Assembly (NCBI GenBank): GCA_009103225.1
Contig: RHPI01001737.1
Span: 864,091-928,090, forward strand
Reading direction: 5' to 3'
DNA length: 64,000 bases
Source: Chlorokybus atmophyticus
Taxonomy: Eukaryota; Streptophyta; Chlorokybophyceae; Chlorokybales; Chlorokybaceae
Notes under the pieces: generated by a model
The model's database searches: none
The model's input: only the letters and a program-made list of their open reading frames with translations
What the model was told of the DNA's origin: nothing
Shown here: one piece after another, positions 13,074 to 23,348 of the stretch
Position numbering within the stretch: the first letter of the stretch is position 1
Layout: every line of letters starts with the position of its first letter
Translations under genes and position numbers: made by a program

Positions 13074-13657
13074 TTAAAAGCGGCGGCAGAAAGGACACTC
13101 AACTTGAGGGTGAGATCCCGTGCGCAGCTTCTTCAAGCACTGACGGCACCGTGTAGCTCCGCAACATGGCATTGGTAACAACACTTCCACTGGCTTCTGC
13201 TCGCAACAGATCCTGCATGTGTTGTCTTCACTGTCTACCACGCGCTCGCCCTTGTAGTCGTGGCGCACATGTTGCTGCATTTGTTCGGTTGTTGCTGCTT
13301 CACGCAGCAACGGGGCAACTGTGCAGAGGTAGGTACAAAGCTTCTCCCAGAGTGTTTGGTATAGTTGCAGTTGCAGCTGCCTTTCAACATCTTTGCGATT
13401 GAGGAGCGATACCTGGTACACCAACCAATGAACACCAAAGTGTTGCATTTGTTGATAATTGTCATAATTATAATTGTTCAGTACCTGTCCGTCAAGGTCG
13501 AGCTCTTTCAACATGTATTTTGCCAAGCTGTCCAACTCCTTTCTGGTGACTTCCAGTTCCTGCTGGAAGCTCTCGAACTGCACGCCATTGGGTTCAACGC
13601 GCTCACAAATCGCCACTTTGCCGTTTGAAGACGCAGGACGCTTGTCAACGCTAAGAT
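13074..13657 (-). CDS. RING-finger protein (3' exon)
   Basis: The exon starts after a TTGTAG acceptor (13658) and ends in a stop at 13074, coding about 194 residues. The C-terminus is a RING-type zinc finger: CRICCEQ, then CCGATRCRQCLKKL, then CPFCRRF, giving a C3HC4-like spacing. The preceding part is Gln/Leu-rich and helical. RING domains normally recruit E2 enzymes for ubiquitin transfer. It could be the last exon of a longer gene whose 5' part is the coiled-coil and zinc-finger ORFs upstream, or a gene of its own. The coiled-coil ORF ends with an in-frame TAA, which argues against simple joining. Confidence 0.6.
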
Positions 13658-13713
13658 CTACAACAGAAAGTCAGTTGCTGAGATATCCAACAAGCAGGAA
13701 CACACACCTTTTT

Positions 13714-14124
13714 TTATTGTGCAGCAATTGTCTGGTTGGCTTTTCCAATCTGGCATTGCAGATGCGCCAATTTTGCATCAATACGCTCATTGTGTTGCAA
13801 CTGTGTGGTCCTGCGCCAAACTTCTGTCAGCTGCTTGCGTAAACCCACGATGCTTGCTGCGTCTGCGTTTTTGACGCTTTCTGTCATTTGCACGTGCTCA
13901 GCACGCCCTTCGTGTAATGCACGCTCCAGGTCAGCAGAGCGTTCTTCTGCAACAGCATGGCCTGCACGCAGCCCATTGATTTCATTGATCATTTTCAACA
14001 GCTTTGCAGCGATCTGGGGATCAGGCTGTGTCTCATTTTTGCGTAGCTGCTCTGCTTGCTTCAGGTTACGCTCGCGAAGGACTGTGTTTTCGTCAACTAG
14101 TTTAAAATCTGCCAACAATGCCAT
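13714..14124 (-). CDS. Coiled-coil ORF inside the inverted-repeat segment
   Basis: 136 residues starting MALLADFKLVDEN. They are rich in Leu, Glu, Lys, Arg and Gln with heptad-like spacing (for example LRERNLKQAEQLRKNE and LERALHEGRAEH), so a long coiled coil is likely. No catalytic motif. It shares strand and neighbourhood with the RING exon 60 bases downstream and the zinc-finger exons upstream, and together they would make a zinc finger, coiled coil and RING series. Function unknown. Confidence 0.4.
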   Translation of the reverse strand: MALLADFKLVDENTVLRERNLKQAEQLRKNETQPDPQIAAKLLKMINEINGLRAGHAVAEERSADLERALHEGRAEHVQMTESVKNADAASIVGLRKQLTEVWRRTTQLQHNERIDAKLAHLQCQIGKANQTIAAQ

Positions 14125-14245
14125 CAGTGGTGTGTGTCAAAACAATGGCACAAGCTCCCTGACTTTCGTTTTGTAGACGAGCGTTGATTTGTACTTCACG
14201 AGACAGGTGTGGCCACTGAAGGTGTCGATAGCATCACGCATAAGC

Positions 14246-15078
14246 TCAGGTGTAAATTGGTGAGTTGGCAACCGCGGCATTGCTTCTGCATTCATATAGT
14301 TCACGGATCAGGTGGGAACCTCTGCGACGATGACATTGATCACCTGTTTCAGCGTCAGTGACATGAGACGTGGTGGGAGTATCAGGCGCCATACACAAGG
14401 TCCTACGGCGCTTAGACGGAGGCACACGAGAACATGTTGGGATACATGCACTGAATGAAACTGTTAATGTCACCACGAAGCAGTCACGTACCTGTTGGCA
14501 CCGTCAAGGCACTGGCATTGATGTCTTCGATACGGTTGGGATCGTATACAATTTCAACAGGGTGCAGAACATCATGCAGCGACGGTGGCAGAAGGGTTGT
14601 TTGCTGCAAAGGCCACGTGCCAGCAACAGGCATAAAGGCACCCACAGTAGGATTGAAGTTGTGTCGTGCCACTGCAGCCCGACCCTAAGTGGCAACAAGT
14701 ACATACATGATTACAATCCCACATAAGTCCGTCCAATGTGCCATCATACTGACAGCAACATGCACTCAAGGTAAATTGACAATGACATTGCGCATTGTTA
14801 AACTCTCAAGCTGTGGAACAGTTTGCTATTCAACACATGCACAATAAAGCATGCCACCATGCAGGACTCACAAGATCCAACCAGTACTTCAGGAAGTCGT
14901 CTTGCTGTTGGCGTGTTAATGCATTGAAGGCGTCCTTGTGGATACCGCTAGTAAGGTGAGACATGAAGTTTTGCACTCCCACTCTGGTGCAGCCTTTGTG
15001 TATGCCCGTGAGGTTGCAGCCGTAGATGCAACGGACGAAGTAATTTTCGAAGGTGGCAACACGCCGAGAACCCGCCAT
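14246..15078 (-). CDS. C2H2/BED-like zinc-finger ORF, spliced
   Basis: The first exon, 15078-14872, encodes 69 residues from MAGSRRVATFENYF. It contains CIYGC then MSHLTSGIH, a CX3C...HX5H pattern resembling BED or C2H2 DNA-binding fingers of transposon-derived proteins, and it ends at a perfect GTGAGT donor. A later exon, about 14690-14484, begins after a CTTAG acceptor with GRAAVARHNF and ends at GTACGT. A third open stretch, to 14246, includes the basic PPSKRRRTL patch. I could not find a phase-consistent path through all pieces, so the exon map is provisional. Confidence 0.45.
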
Positions 15079-15423
15079 GGACCTGAGAAAGAAGACGACG
15101 CAATGCACAAACAAAACAACGCGGCCGCTAAGCTCGACAATATTGGCGTCGCTGCTGTCCAAGAGCTTGCATGCGACTTTAATTCCGGGCCGTGGTAGTC
15201 ATCGACCATATCGCCCGGGCGCGTATGATATCCCATCATACGCAGGACACATTACGCACGAACCATAGTTTGACTTGATCTCTGTTAACATGTTGCACAG
15301 GGAACTCACAATGTCCAGCGACGCCGCGCCATATGATATCATATGCCGGCATATTGATGACTGTGACACCATATGGTATGATATGGAATGGTATGGTGCG
15401 ATGTCGTATGGCATGTCGTAAGC

Positions 15424-16248
15424 TCCTTGTTGACAGAGTTCAGCTAAAATGTGACAAATAACCTCAGTTTATATAACGGAACCGAAAATCATTTTTGATT
15501 GACCTCAATTGAAGCGCATTCCACGCGGGATATTAAACATACGCTGTTGAGCATATCGCGACATATGCTGTCGTATGCTAGCACATCATACGATATTTGA
15601 TCAAATGACGCCATATGCTGTGCTGCAATGTCGCGCTACGTCGCGTCCGTCGCTCCTGGTATGCCTGTTGTGGCGGTGAGATGGCGTGTGATCATTCAGT
15701 TCACTCAGTTAACGTTCAGGTCGCATTGCATGATACCATATATGTGATCCATCCATATGCTGTTGAGCATATGGCGCCATATAATCCGGTATACTAGCAC
15801 ATCCAACGATATTCTATCAAGTGACGCCATATGCTGAGCTGCAATGTCGCGCGACGTCCCATCCGTCGCTGCTTGGATGCCGGTTGTAGCGGTGACATGG
15901 CGTGTGGCAGGCTTCAGCCGGCACTGACGGATTGTACTGACAATTCTTGAGTGGTGGCTCACTGGTGATGGCCGCCCGCCTCGCGCCCAATCAGCCGCAC
16001 CGCTAGCTTGTCGTCATCGTAGTACGTCGAATGTCGCCTTATGGCAACGTAGTCAAGCGTCGGCTGCCATTGCTCGTCGACGTAATATAGAGTAGATGGT
16101 CGATCTCCAGGCTAGCCTTGTCGGCGTCGCATGTCGTCGTCGACGAGAGTCGCTCGCCACACCGTTGGGTGGCCAGCTGTTGTGCTTTATCATTTGTAAC
16201 CCTATTCTCGACGGATTACCGGTACACATAGGTCTCAATAAGTACATA
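15424..16248. repeat. Direct tandem repeat of about 153 bp, then spacer
   Basis: Unit 1 is 15538-15690 and unit 2 is 15754-15906, both starting CATAYGCTGTTGAGCATAT and ending GATGGCGTGTG or GACATGGCGTGTG. They share CTAGCACATC, GACGCCATATGCTG and GCAATGTCGCGC. The copies are clearly homologous, with scattered substitutions. The remainder, to the pogo-like element at 16249, has no recognisable gene. Confidence 0.7.
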
Positions 16249-17059
16249 GGGTCAAGTCCCCTAATTTGGGAACGGCCCCTTATTTGGGGATTAGCCGTTT
16301 TTAGCTGATATCTACCGGCCTGTGGGGTATTTGCGGGCCATATTATAGGTTTAGGCAGGTATGATTGATACACGTCTAACGAGCCTTTAACATTGGCAAA
16401 CGGATCAGCGGGGCGGGAGTTTTGAATTTTCAAAGTTGGTAAATTTTGTGGTTCAAACGGTGTAGTAACACCATGAAGTTTGCAACTTAATAACTCTGGC
16501 ATGTGATATGTAAATTGGATGATTGTTTTTTTGTTGGGTTTGTGTAGTATATAGGACCTTATTTCTCAAGTTTCATGCTATTCCACGCGGAAATGCACTA
16601 GTTACAAAGTTCACACTTTTGGGGTGTAACGCAACGACACAACCCAAAAGTGAAGTTGGTGATTGTTGCCTTTGTGCGTGTTAGAACTGGTTGGGGCTCC
16701 GTGTTTGTGTTTGTATTGCAGTTTGCAATGCCTCAAGCACTCACTAGTTGAGTGTTGGTGGCATTTCCGTTGTTTGGTAGATGTAGGCTAAGGTGTGAGG
16801 GGGTGAGATAGTGTGAGTGAGGTGTGCTGGTGCAGAGGAGACAAGAGCAGTCAGAGAGTTGTACACGCGTTATAGCTGTGTTACAAAGAAGCTGTACACA
16901 CTGCTACAAGTCAGCTAGCCAGCTCAAGTCCTACCCTATGGTACAAAGCAGCACGCAAAGGGTGGGTGTGTTGCATTTGTCAGCAACTTTGTCATCACTG
17001 TGGCACAAGGCCACTCAGACCACCCTGTTGCATCATGTTGTTGATACTGCAACTCTCAG

Positions 17060-19011
17060 GGTAAACATGTCAAGGCCAAGTCACCTCTGGCCAAGAAGAG
17101 AAAGAGGAGCTACATCAACTACAGCGGCATGCTGGAGGACATCCAGCGTGCTTTAGCCTCCATCAACCAGGGCTGTATGCATGTTGCTGATGCTGTCAAG
17201 GACTTTGGCATCCCGGACACCACCATGCGTCGCTTCGTTGCACAACCACACACCATCCCCGAGTACAAGTGAGTTGAGGCTATAGGTGCTGCTGTGCTGG
17301 TTCAGCAAGTCAAGACAAGTTTGTTAGTGACATGTGTATATAGGTTTGCTGGCGCTCCCACTATCTTTAGTGATGTTGAGGAGACTGACCTAGCAGAGTT
17401 TGTCAAGGCTCGTAATGGGTGGGGTCGTGGCATGACGTGGACAGAGATTTGTATAGAAGCAGGCAAGAGGCTAGTAGGAAATAACAGAGCCAAACTGCTA
17501 AAGGGAGGGGTACCTGAGAAGAGGTGGTTCGCTGGCTTCAAGCGGAGGAAGCGTTTGGTCACCAGGAAGGCAGAGCCCCTCGACAAGTCTAGAAGAGTCT
17601 CCCTCAACAAACCTGTCGTGTGCCACTACTTCCAGCTGCTGGCTGAGACTGTGCAGCAGCTGGGGGTGGGTCCGGATAGGATCATCAGCGCTGATGAAGT
17701 TGGCATCGAACCAGATACGGCCATGCTGAACCAGCACATCATCTGCGAAAGGTAAACAAGTTAGTCATGCATTGGTTACACGCACACGCGCACACACACA
17801 TGCGTTCAAACACAACATTACCAACTTACATGTTTTGCACAGCGGGGCAAAGTGGGCACAAGCTGCAACTACAGGCAGCAGGGAGCACATCACCCTTATG
17901 TGTGCAGTCACCGGAGCTGGTCTCGCTGCCCCTCCCCTTGTCATTGTCAAGGGCCAACGCCTCACAGTGGATGCCAAGGACTTTGACGTAAATGGAGCAA
18001 GATTTGCAGCACAGGACAACGCATGAATGACAACGGAGATTTTCGAGTTGTGGATCAGGGAGTTGGTGAAGTAATATCCCGGAGGAGTTAGCCCTTCCAA
18101 CCCTGCACTGTTAGTGGTGGACGCACATGTGAGCAAATACAATTGCAGCATGATCCGCTATGCACAAGACAAGGGCCTCCACATCCTCGTGCTGCCACCC
18201 CACACAACACATCGTCTTCAAGTGCTTGATGTCAGCTGCTTCCACCCCTTTCAAGGAAGCCTATAGGAGGGAGTATCGCCTGCGCCAGGAGACAAGATAC
18301 AATTTTGACCTTAGTAGGAAGGAGTTCCTGAAGCTGCTGGTGAAGCCTTACTACGCTGGGTTGTCCCCTGCAAACATTATCACGGGCTTCCGGGCATGTG
18401 GACTCTGGCCCCTCAACACACATGCACTGAACAAGTACTTCACAGACAAGCAGCTGGCACCACCACCTCCTGGTCTGTCTGCTCTGTTGGAGAAGATCGA
18501 CAAGGGCGATGAGGAGGATGACAACAATAACAACACAGAGGATTGCAGCCCCAACACTGAAGCGCCAGCTAAACGAAAGCGTGGCATCAAAATTGCACAC
18601 CTGCTGACCAGCGACGAGATAGCAGCAGAGATTGAGAGACAGGACCAAGCCAAGGTTGACAAGGCAGCAGCAGCGCAAGCACGCAAGGGAGCTGCTAAGC
18701 AGAAAAAGGAAGAAGCTGTGCATGCAGCAGTAAAGGCAGAGAGGGTGCAAACAAAGAAGAAACAGGCTGCCTTAAAAAAGATGCTGGCTGAGAGAGAGAA
18801 AGCTGCCAAGACTCAAGCCAAGCAGGACGCAGAGAAGGAGAGACAGTAGGAGCAAGCACAGCAAAGGCAACAAGCACAGCAAGCAGAGCAAGCAGAACAA
18901 CAGCAGCGAGAGAGAACTGCGAAGGAGGCAACCGAGCTGTGGATGCGCTATGAGTGGGATCCCATGCAGTGCAAACAACCAATTGGGAGACCCCCTGTGG
19001 GACTACGCTGA
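17060..19011 (+). pseudogene. Pogo/Tigger-type DDE transposase, broken by stops
   Basis: Exon 17060-17268 holds a pipsqueak-like helix-turn-helix (DAVKDFGIPDTTMRRFV). Exon 17344-17751 holds a second HTH/CENP-B-like region and the first catalytic Asp (ISADEVGIEP). Exon 17843 onward holds the second Asp (LLVVDAHVSKYN) and the PPHTTHRLQVLDV motif with the third, and later TGFRACGLWPLN, typical of the C-terminal DDE region. Splice phases fit between exons. In-frame stops lie at 18024 (TGA, where Trp is usual), 18072 (TAA) and 18847 (TAG, inside a Gln-rich tail that stays open to 19011), with a frameshift near 18245-18260. The start codon was not located; an upstream exon is likely. Confidence 0.85.
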
Positions 19012-19381
19012 GGGCTTCGCCGAGCGCCATCTCCGCCCAGACCCTGCCCCCCATGCACATGCCAAGGAGGCGGGCCTCCGCTGGAAACAGCGGCCAAGGG
19101 AGCGACACATACACAAGAGACCACCCCGCTAGAGTCCTAAACTTAGACAACTTTGTAGACCTAGTTTGCCTTGATTCACACACCATGTACATACACATGC
19201 ACGCATGCGAAACCTTTGTGCTCTGCTGTGCGCCTGATGCCACCCATACCCACACCGATGACGCCGCCGCCCGCTTGCTTGCAACCTTGCAACTGACACA
19301 AGGTTTCCCGCCAAGGCGGCGCAGCTTGGCGGGAACAAACCGCCTGCAAGCAATAGCCTGCACATCACACCCATCACAGCC

Positions 19382-19481
19382 TGCCCCCCAGCCTACTAGC
19401 TGGCTACCGCCACTTCACAATGGCTGCGGCCNTGCCCCCCAGCCTACTAGCTGGCTACCGCCACTTCACAATGGCTGCGGC
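19382..19481. repeat. 49-bp exact duplication around a single N
   Basis: 19382-19430 and 19433-19481 are identical (TGCCCCCCAGCCTACTAGCT...), separated by two bases including the N at 19432. This pattern is what an unmerged overlap between two contigs produces, so it is probably an assembly artefact and not a biological repeat. Confidence 0.85.
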
Positions 19482-19763
19482 TAGCAGGTTGATGGCACTC
19501 AGGAATGGCTGACAGCGCCCATCAGCCTTTCTCGAGTCACCAAATTAGGGCACGCGCACCCTTGGGGTCAAACCCTCTGCACCCCCTGCTTTGGCGCGGT
19601 GTATCTGACACGATACCGCGCGAAAAATGTGAAAAAAATATCACTGTGTAGCCTATAATTTCAGCTATCCAGCAACTATACACATGACCGCCATCAACCC
19701 TACCAGTCAAGCACAATATGCTTAACACCTCAAATTATCCCCAAAATAGGGGACTTGACCCTA

Positions 19764-21214
19764 ACCCTTATCGCCCCAGAGCGCCGCGGACATTGTCGCT
19801 GGACGCGTGTCGGCATTGAGATTTGAGGTTACGCTCGTCGCCAGTTGACACGTCGTGGTCCGTCGTCGTCATCGACAAGCGCCGACGTCGTCGGCAACTA
19901 GCCTCTCAAATTGGCGACCTTAGTTATGAAATGCTTGCCCCACGATAGCTGCTTGGGCCCCCCGACTGACCTAGGTATTACTTAAAGTCTTACGACAGTG
20001 AGTCAGCGCGCGGTCGGATTGGCCTATGTAATAGTCTTGATCAATCTTAATGGTGGTTCTTCCGGGCCGTTGAAGGTGCATGCCCCTTGGTGCATCTGAC
20101 GAATGCTGGCGAAGCCTGCTGTGTATGTAACAGCGAAAGCATTTGCATTTGATTTGCTACGTTATTCATGCGTCCATGACTATACCGTAATATGAAACCT
20201 TACACACTTGCTGCCATACCGTTACCTTACACAAATTGAATTCTATTACACAAGTGTCATACAAATAAGCTGTCATGACATTTTATACATGTCGTCAAGT
20301 TATGACATTCTAATGCTTTACAAGTGAAAGTCATAACATTCATAATACGTGTATATATATCCGCTAGTATATACATCATACATGATGTGTTTTGAATGAT
20401 ATAATTTTATAACTTAAAGAGAGAGCCAGACATTGCTCACAAGTACAATAGAATATATCTCACATAACGCTTCAGGGCATAAAGGTACGTGTAGGCCGCG
20501 GCACAGCAAGCGGCGGCCTCAATGCAGTCTACTGCGAAGGACTACACTTAGTCTAATTTGGCGGGAACAGGGGGGGGAGAGTCGCCAATGGCGACGGACT
20601 GACCCCCTTGGTGCAACTTGGCGAAAGTGACGGCGAAACACGCATTCTTAATGGTGACGCCGGCGCGCAAAAAGGTGACGCAGCGCGCGCGCTCATTAGC
20701 CGTGGCAGCGCGCTCTCCTCGCTGACATGGCAGTGCCACCCTCCAATCCATATCCAGATCCTCCTTGACGATGACATGGCGCAGACGGTCTGGTTCTGCG
20801 GCAGACGTCAACACTTTCTCTCTTGCACCGGCAGCAACTTATCAGTGTAAGCAGTCTTGCAGCGCGGAGGCGAGAGACAGAGACAGTGTCTGTGAGAGCT
20901 GTTTGATTGCAGGCAGGTAAGCTTCCGCCGCAACTGCATGCTTGTGCGCAATAGAGTTATCCTGTGTCCATCCAACTGTCTGTTGGGCCCTATGGTTCGG
21001 GTGGCAGTGCACTTCTTGCTATCCAACAGCGCATGCCTGGTGTCACATGCTTGGTGAAAGTATCGGCCGTGTTACGCTTCCTTAGTTACAGTTGGTTGTG
21101 GGTTGGGCGGCACTTACTGAGTTTACACCATGGCATGTGTCGAGTCAGTCCCTGAAGGTGTTTTTTTCTCTGGTGACTGCAAGCAGGTGTTTGATTTGAG
21201 AGGAAGCAGGCAAC
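19764..21214. other. Spacer and probable 5' leader of the LEA-like gene
   Basis: No protein-like frame in 19764-20500. Between 20800 and 21214 the sequence looks transcribed: a possible untranslated exon ends near 20846 before GTAAGC, and a GCAAG|CAGGTG-like acceptor lies just before the ATG at 21215. An untranslated leader with one or more introns is plausible but not proven. Confidence 0.35.
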
Positions 21215-21637
21215 ATGGCGGACAACGAGCAGAAGTACAGCTACGACGAGCAGGGCAAGCCCAACGCCGAAGACCCGATGGAGCGCGTGCGTGCTGGCGG
21301 CCACAAGGGAGGTGTCAGGGGCGGCCAGGTCATTCACGAGATGGCTGCCGAGGTAGGTTCTCTGCATGTGCAGGCGTGAATGCTGACTCTGGCTGCCCCT
21401 GGTCATGCGTGAGTGTTCATGTTGTGAGAAGCCGTGTGCATGCATTTGTTATCCTGAGAGTGTGCTGCACATGTCGCGAGTCTACTTGTGCATAAAGTTG
21501 GCTAAATTTGCTTTCTTGCTGTGCAGCAACGTGGTCAGGACCCCGACTCTGTCGGCAAGTATACCTCACATGGCGAAGCAACAACGTACCAGAAGGAAGA
21601 GCAGGACATTGATCCAACGACGGACAAGTCTGAGTAA
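21215..21637 (+). CDS. Small hydrophilic LEA/KGG-like stress protein, paralog 1
   Basis: Two exons, 21215-21352 (donor GTAGGT) and 21527-21637 (acceptor GTGCAG), encode 82 residues ending in TAA. The protein is almost entirely charged or polar, with no Cys or Trp and very few large hydrophobic residues. It contains DPMERVRAGGHKGG, similar to the KGG motif of bacterial stress-induced acidophilic repeat proteins, followed by IHEMAAEQRGQDP. Such composition is typical of late-embryogenesis-abundant or related desiccation protectants, which are disordered in solution. A clear paralog lies on the other strand at 27911 with the intron at the same position. The exact LEA group is not assigned. Confidence 0.8.
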
Positions 21638-23069
21638 CTCACTTTGTACATACAGCAACCTTGCGCGTAGACATCACCAACTTCAGCGGCTAGTAGTGTG
21701 GCTTTCTCTTTGATGGAGGCTGTTGTAGAGAGGTGCAGCTTGTAGGAGAGTTCGACTTGTACAGCTCTGCGCTCGATATGTCTTGTAGCGCCAGTGAACA
21801 TGTTCCAGCTTGCAGCTTGACAGTGAGTGATGCATGTTGTATAAACTGTTGTCTGTATACATGCATGCAACATGTAGCAAGAAACATTTCTATGCCGAAT
21901 GTGTACACATGTACAGTCAATTTTGCGCCCAGGTCAAGTGACCTGTGCAATAAATGCATCCTCCTAGTTGGTATCCATCTTGATAACATGCATTTGGACA
22001 TGTAATGAAAGGGAAAAACATTTGCATCAATTAACACGTTAGTGTGATATTATGTATGTGAAAGTATGGTGGGTATAGTGGTGGTATTCGAACCTCAGAG
22101 CAAGCATGTGGCTTAATCTTATTTCACAACGCCCTCTTTCGCTCGTGCGCACATATGTGTGCAAAGATTGAAATGGCAATTCGAGTGTGAAGAAGAAGTT
22201 TGCTAACAGAGAGAGAGAGAAAGAGAGAGAGAGAAAGCTTGGCCAAAGTACCACCACTTCGGCAAGTATACATGTGATTGTAGACACACGAAAATGGTGA
22301 TGAAGTCTATAAACATTGCTGAAACGCTATTACCGCAATGCCAATCCATGCCAATTGGTACTATGGCATTCTGCATTGGCATACAACAATCTTCATGATG
22401 CTGACCACATGGTATGCTTGATTGTTGGATATGTAAAATCAGGTAGTTAATAGTGTGAACAAATTCATACCGTGTGTTGTTGGAGTGCATGGTGCGCGAA
22501 TACATGTAATTTGAAGTGCAAATTCATCAGGTGATGTTGCATGTGCATCTACAGATTTTAGTATCGAGCATCACATTGTAATAATCTCGATACTATGTTG
22601 ACTCATATGCACTGCTCGTAAATTTGCAACATCTAATTTTTAAAATTTGCATTATTCAACTTTACTTCATGTTAACAACAATCAGCACTTGAGCATCCAC
22701 ATCGTGATACAATGTATAACTTGTTAAACAATGCAATGTGTTTATAACATGACGATTGTTTTGTTACCGACTTCAAGGCGAGCTGCGCAAGCAAAGCGTA
22801 TATGTTGCAACAAACTCGTTATGTACCTTTTATAGTAAAACATAAACATATCATCAAATACAAGAGTACTCTTGTGTGTTGCACATCTTGAAGCGTTTGC
22901 CTATGTTGCAACGCAGACTCTTTCTGCATTCATTAACCTGCAAAATGGGCTTCCGGGAGCGGTTTACATGTACATGGCAAGGGGATACATGTGCGTTCTT
23001 CCGTGACGGCGTCATCGCGTCACGAGTGGTCAACACCGTGACCCACAATCCATAACGGGCGGCAGCACT
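21638..23069. other. 3' flank and intergenic spacer
   Basis: Presumed 3' untranslated region, then spacer. A short (GA)n tract lies at 22208-22236. Frames are short and low in coding character; no gene seen. Confidence 0.4.
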
Positions 23070-23348
23070 CACGTGACACAAATCGCGCACGTGGCGGCAT
23101 GACGTCGCGTCCTATTTCGCAGGCGCGGCTAATTCAAGTCAAACCTCCCATTTTACTGGGGAATGACCACTTCTTCGGGAGTGTCTTGCACACTATATAT
23201 CCACATCGGTTGCCCCGCTTGTGTATATTGTGTTTTCTGCTGTGTGTTGTAGAGCAGACAAGAGCGGGGAGAGAGAAACTTGCTCTACACAGCACTCCGC
23301 TAACAGCAGCAGTAGCAGGAGCAAGCAGGCTTTCTGTTTCTAAGCAAC
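23070..23348 (+). promoter_or_regulatory. Promoter of the PsaD-like gene with G-box/ABRE and TATA
   Basis: CACGTG at 23070-23075, CACGTGGC (ABRE-type G-box) at 23088-23095, and TGACGTC at 23100-23106 are clustered within 40 bases. A TATATAT at 23194-23200 follows about 90 bases later. The ATG is at 23349. ACGT-core elements are classical plant bZIP (ABI5/ABF or light-responsive) binding sites. Function here is inferred from position only. Confidence 0.55.

Larger units (their letters stand above)
12733..15423. mobile_element. Segment bounded by about 150-bp inverted repeats carrying zinc-finger, coiled-coil and RING ORFs
   Basis: Left arm about 12733-12890, right arm about 15286-15423 in inverse orientation. 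Shared words include GACATCGCACCATACCATT, CCATATCATA, CATATGGTGTCACAG, GATATGCC and GGACATTGTGAGTTCCCTG, in the same order with small indels. All enclosed ORFs run on the minus strand. This layout suits a DNA transposon or a transduplicated segment with diverged terminal inverted repeats, but no transposase is evident inside and no target-site duplication was found. The same palindromic vocabulary recurs outside, at 10.4-10.7 and 15.5-15.9 kb. Confidence 0.55.
16249..19761 (+). mobile_element. Complete pogo-like (Tc1/mariner superfamily) DNA transposon
   Basis: The terminal inverted repeats begin GGGTCAAGTCCCCTAATTTG on the left, and GGGTCAAGTCCCCTATTTTG on the right read inwards, with 21 of the first 22 bases matching. 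They are flanked by TA at 16247-16248 and 19762-19763, the expected target duplication of this superfamily. The 3513-bp element encloses a DDE transposase gene that is now broken. A single-N scaffold joint with duplicated flanks (19382-19481) lies near its right end. Confidence 0.85.

Noticed and set aside
18232-18809. Leu/Ser/Cys-rich open frames antisense to the transposase tail
   Set aside because: Shadows of the Lys/Ala/Gln-rich coiled-coil coding strand.
19755-19770. CCCTAACCC as a telomere-type repeat
   Set aside because: It is a single occurrence made by the transposon terminus (GACCC) plus the TA duplication and flank.
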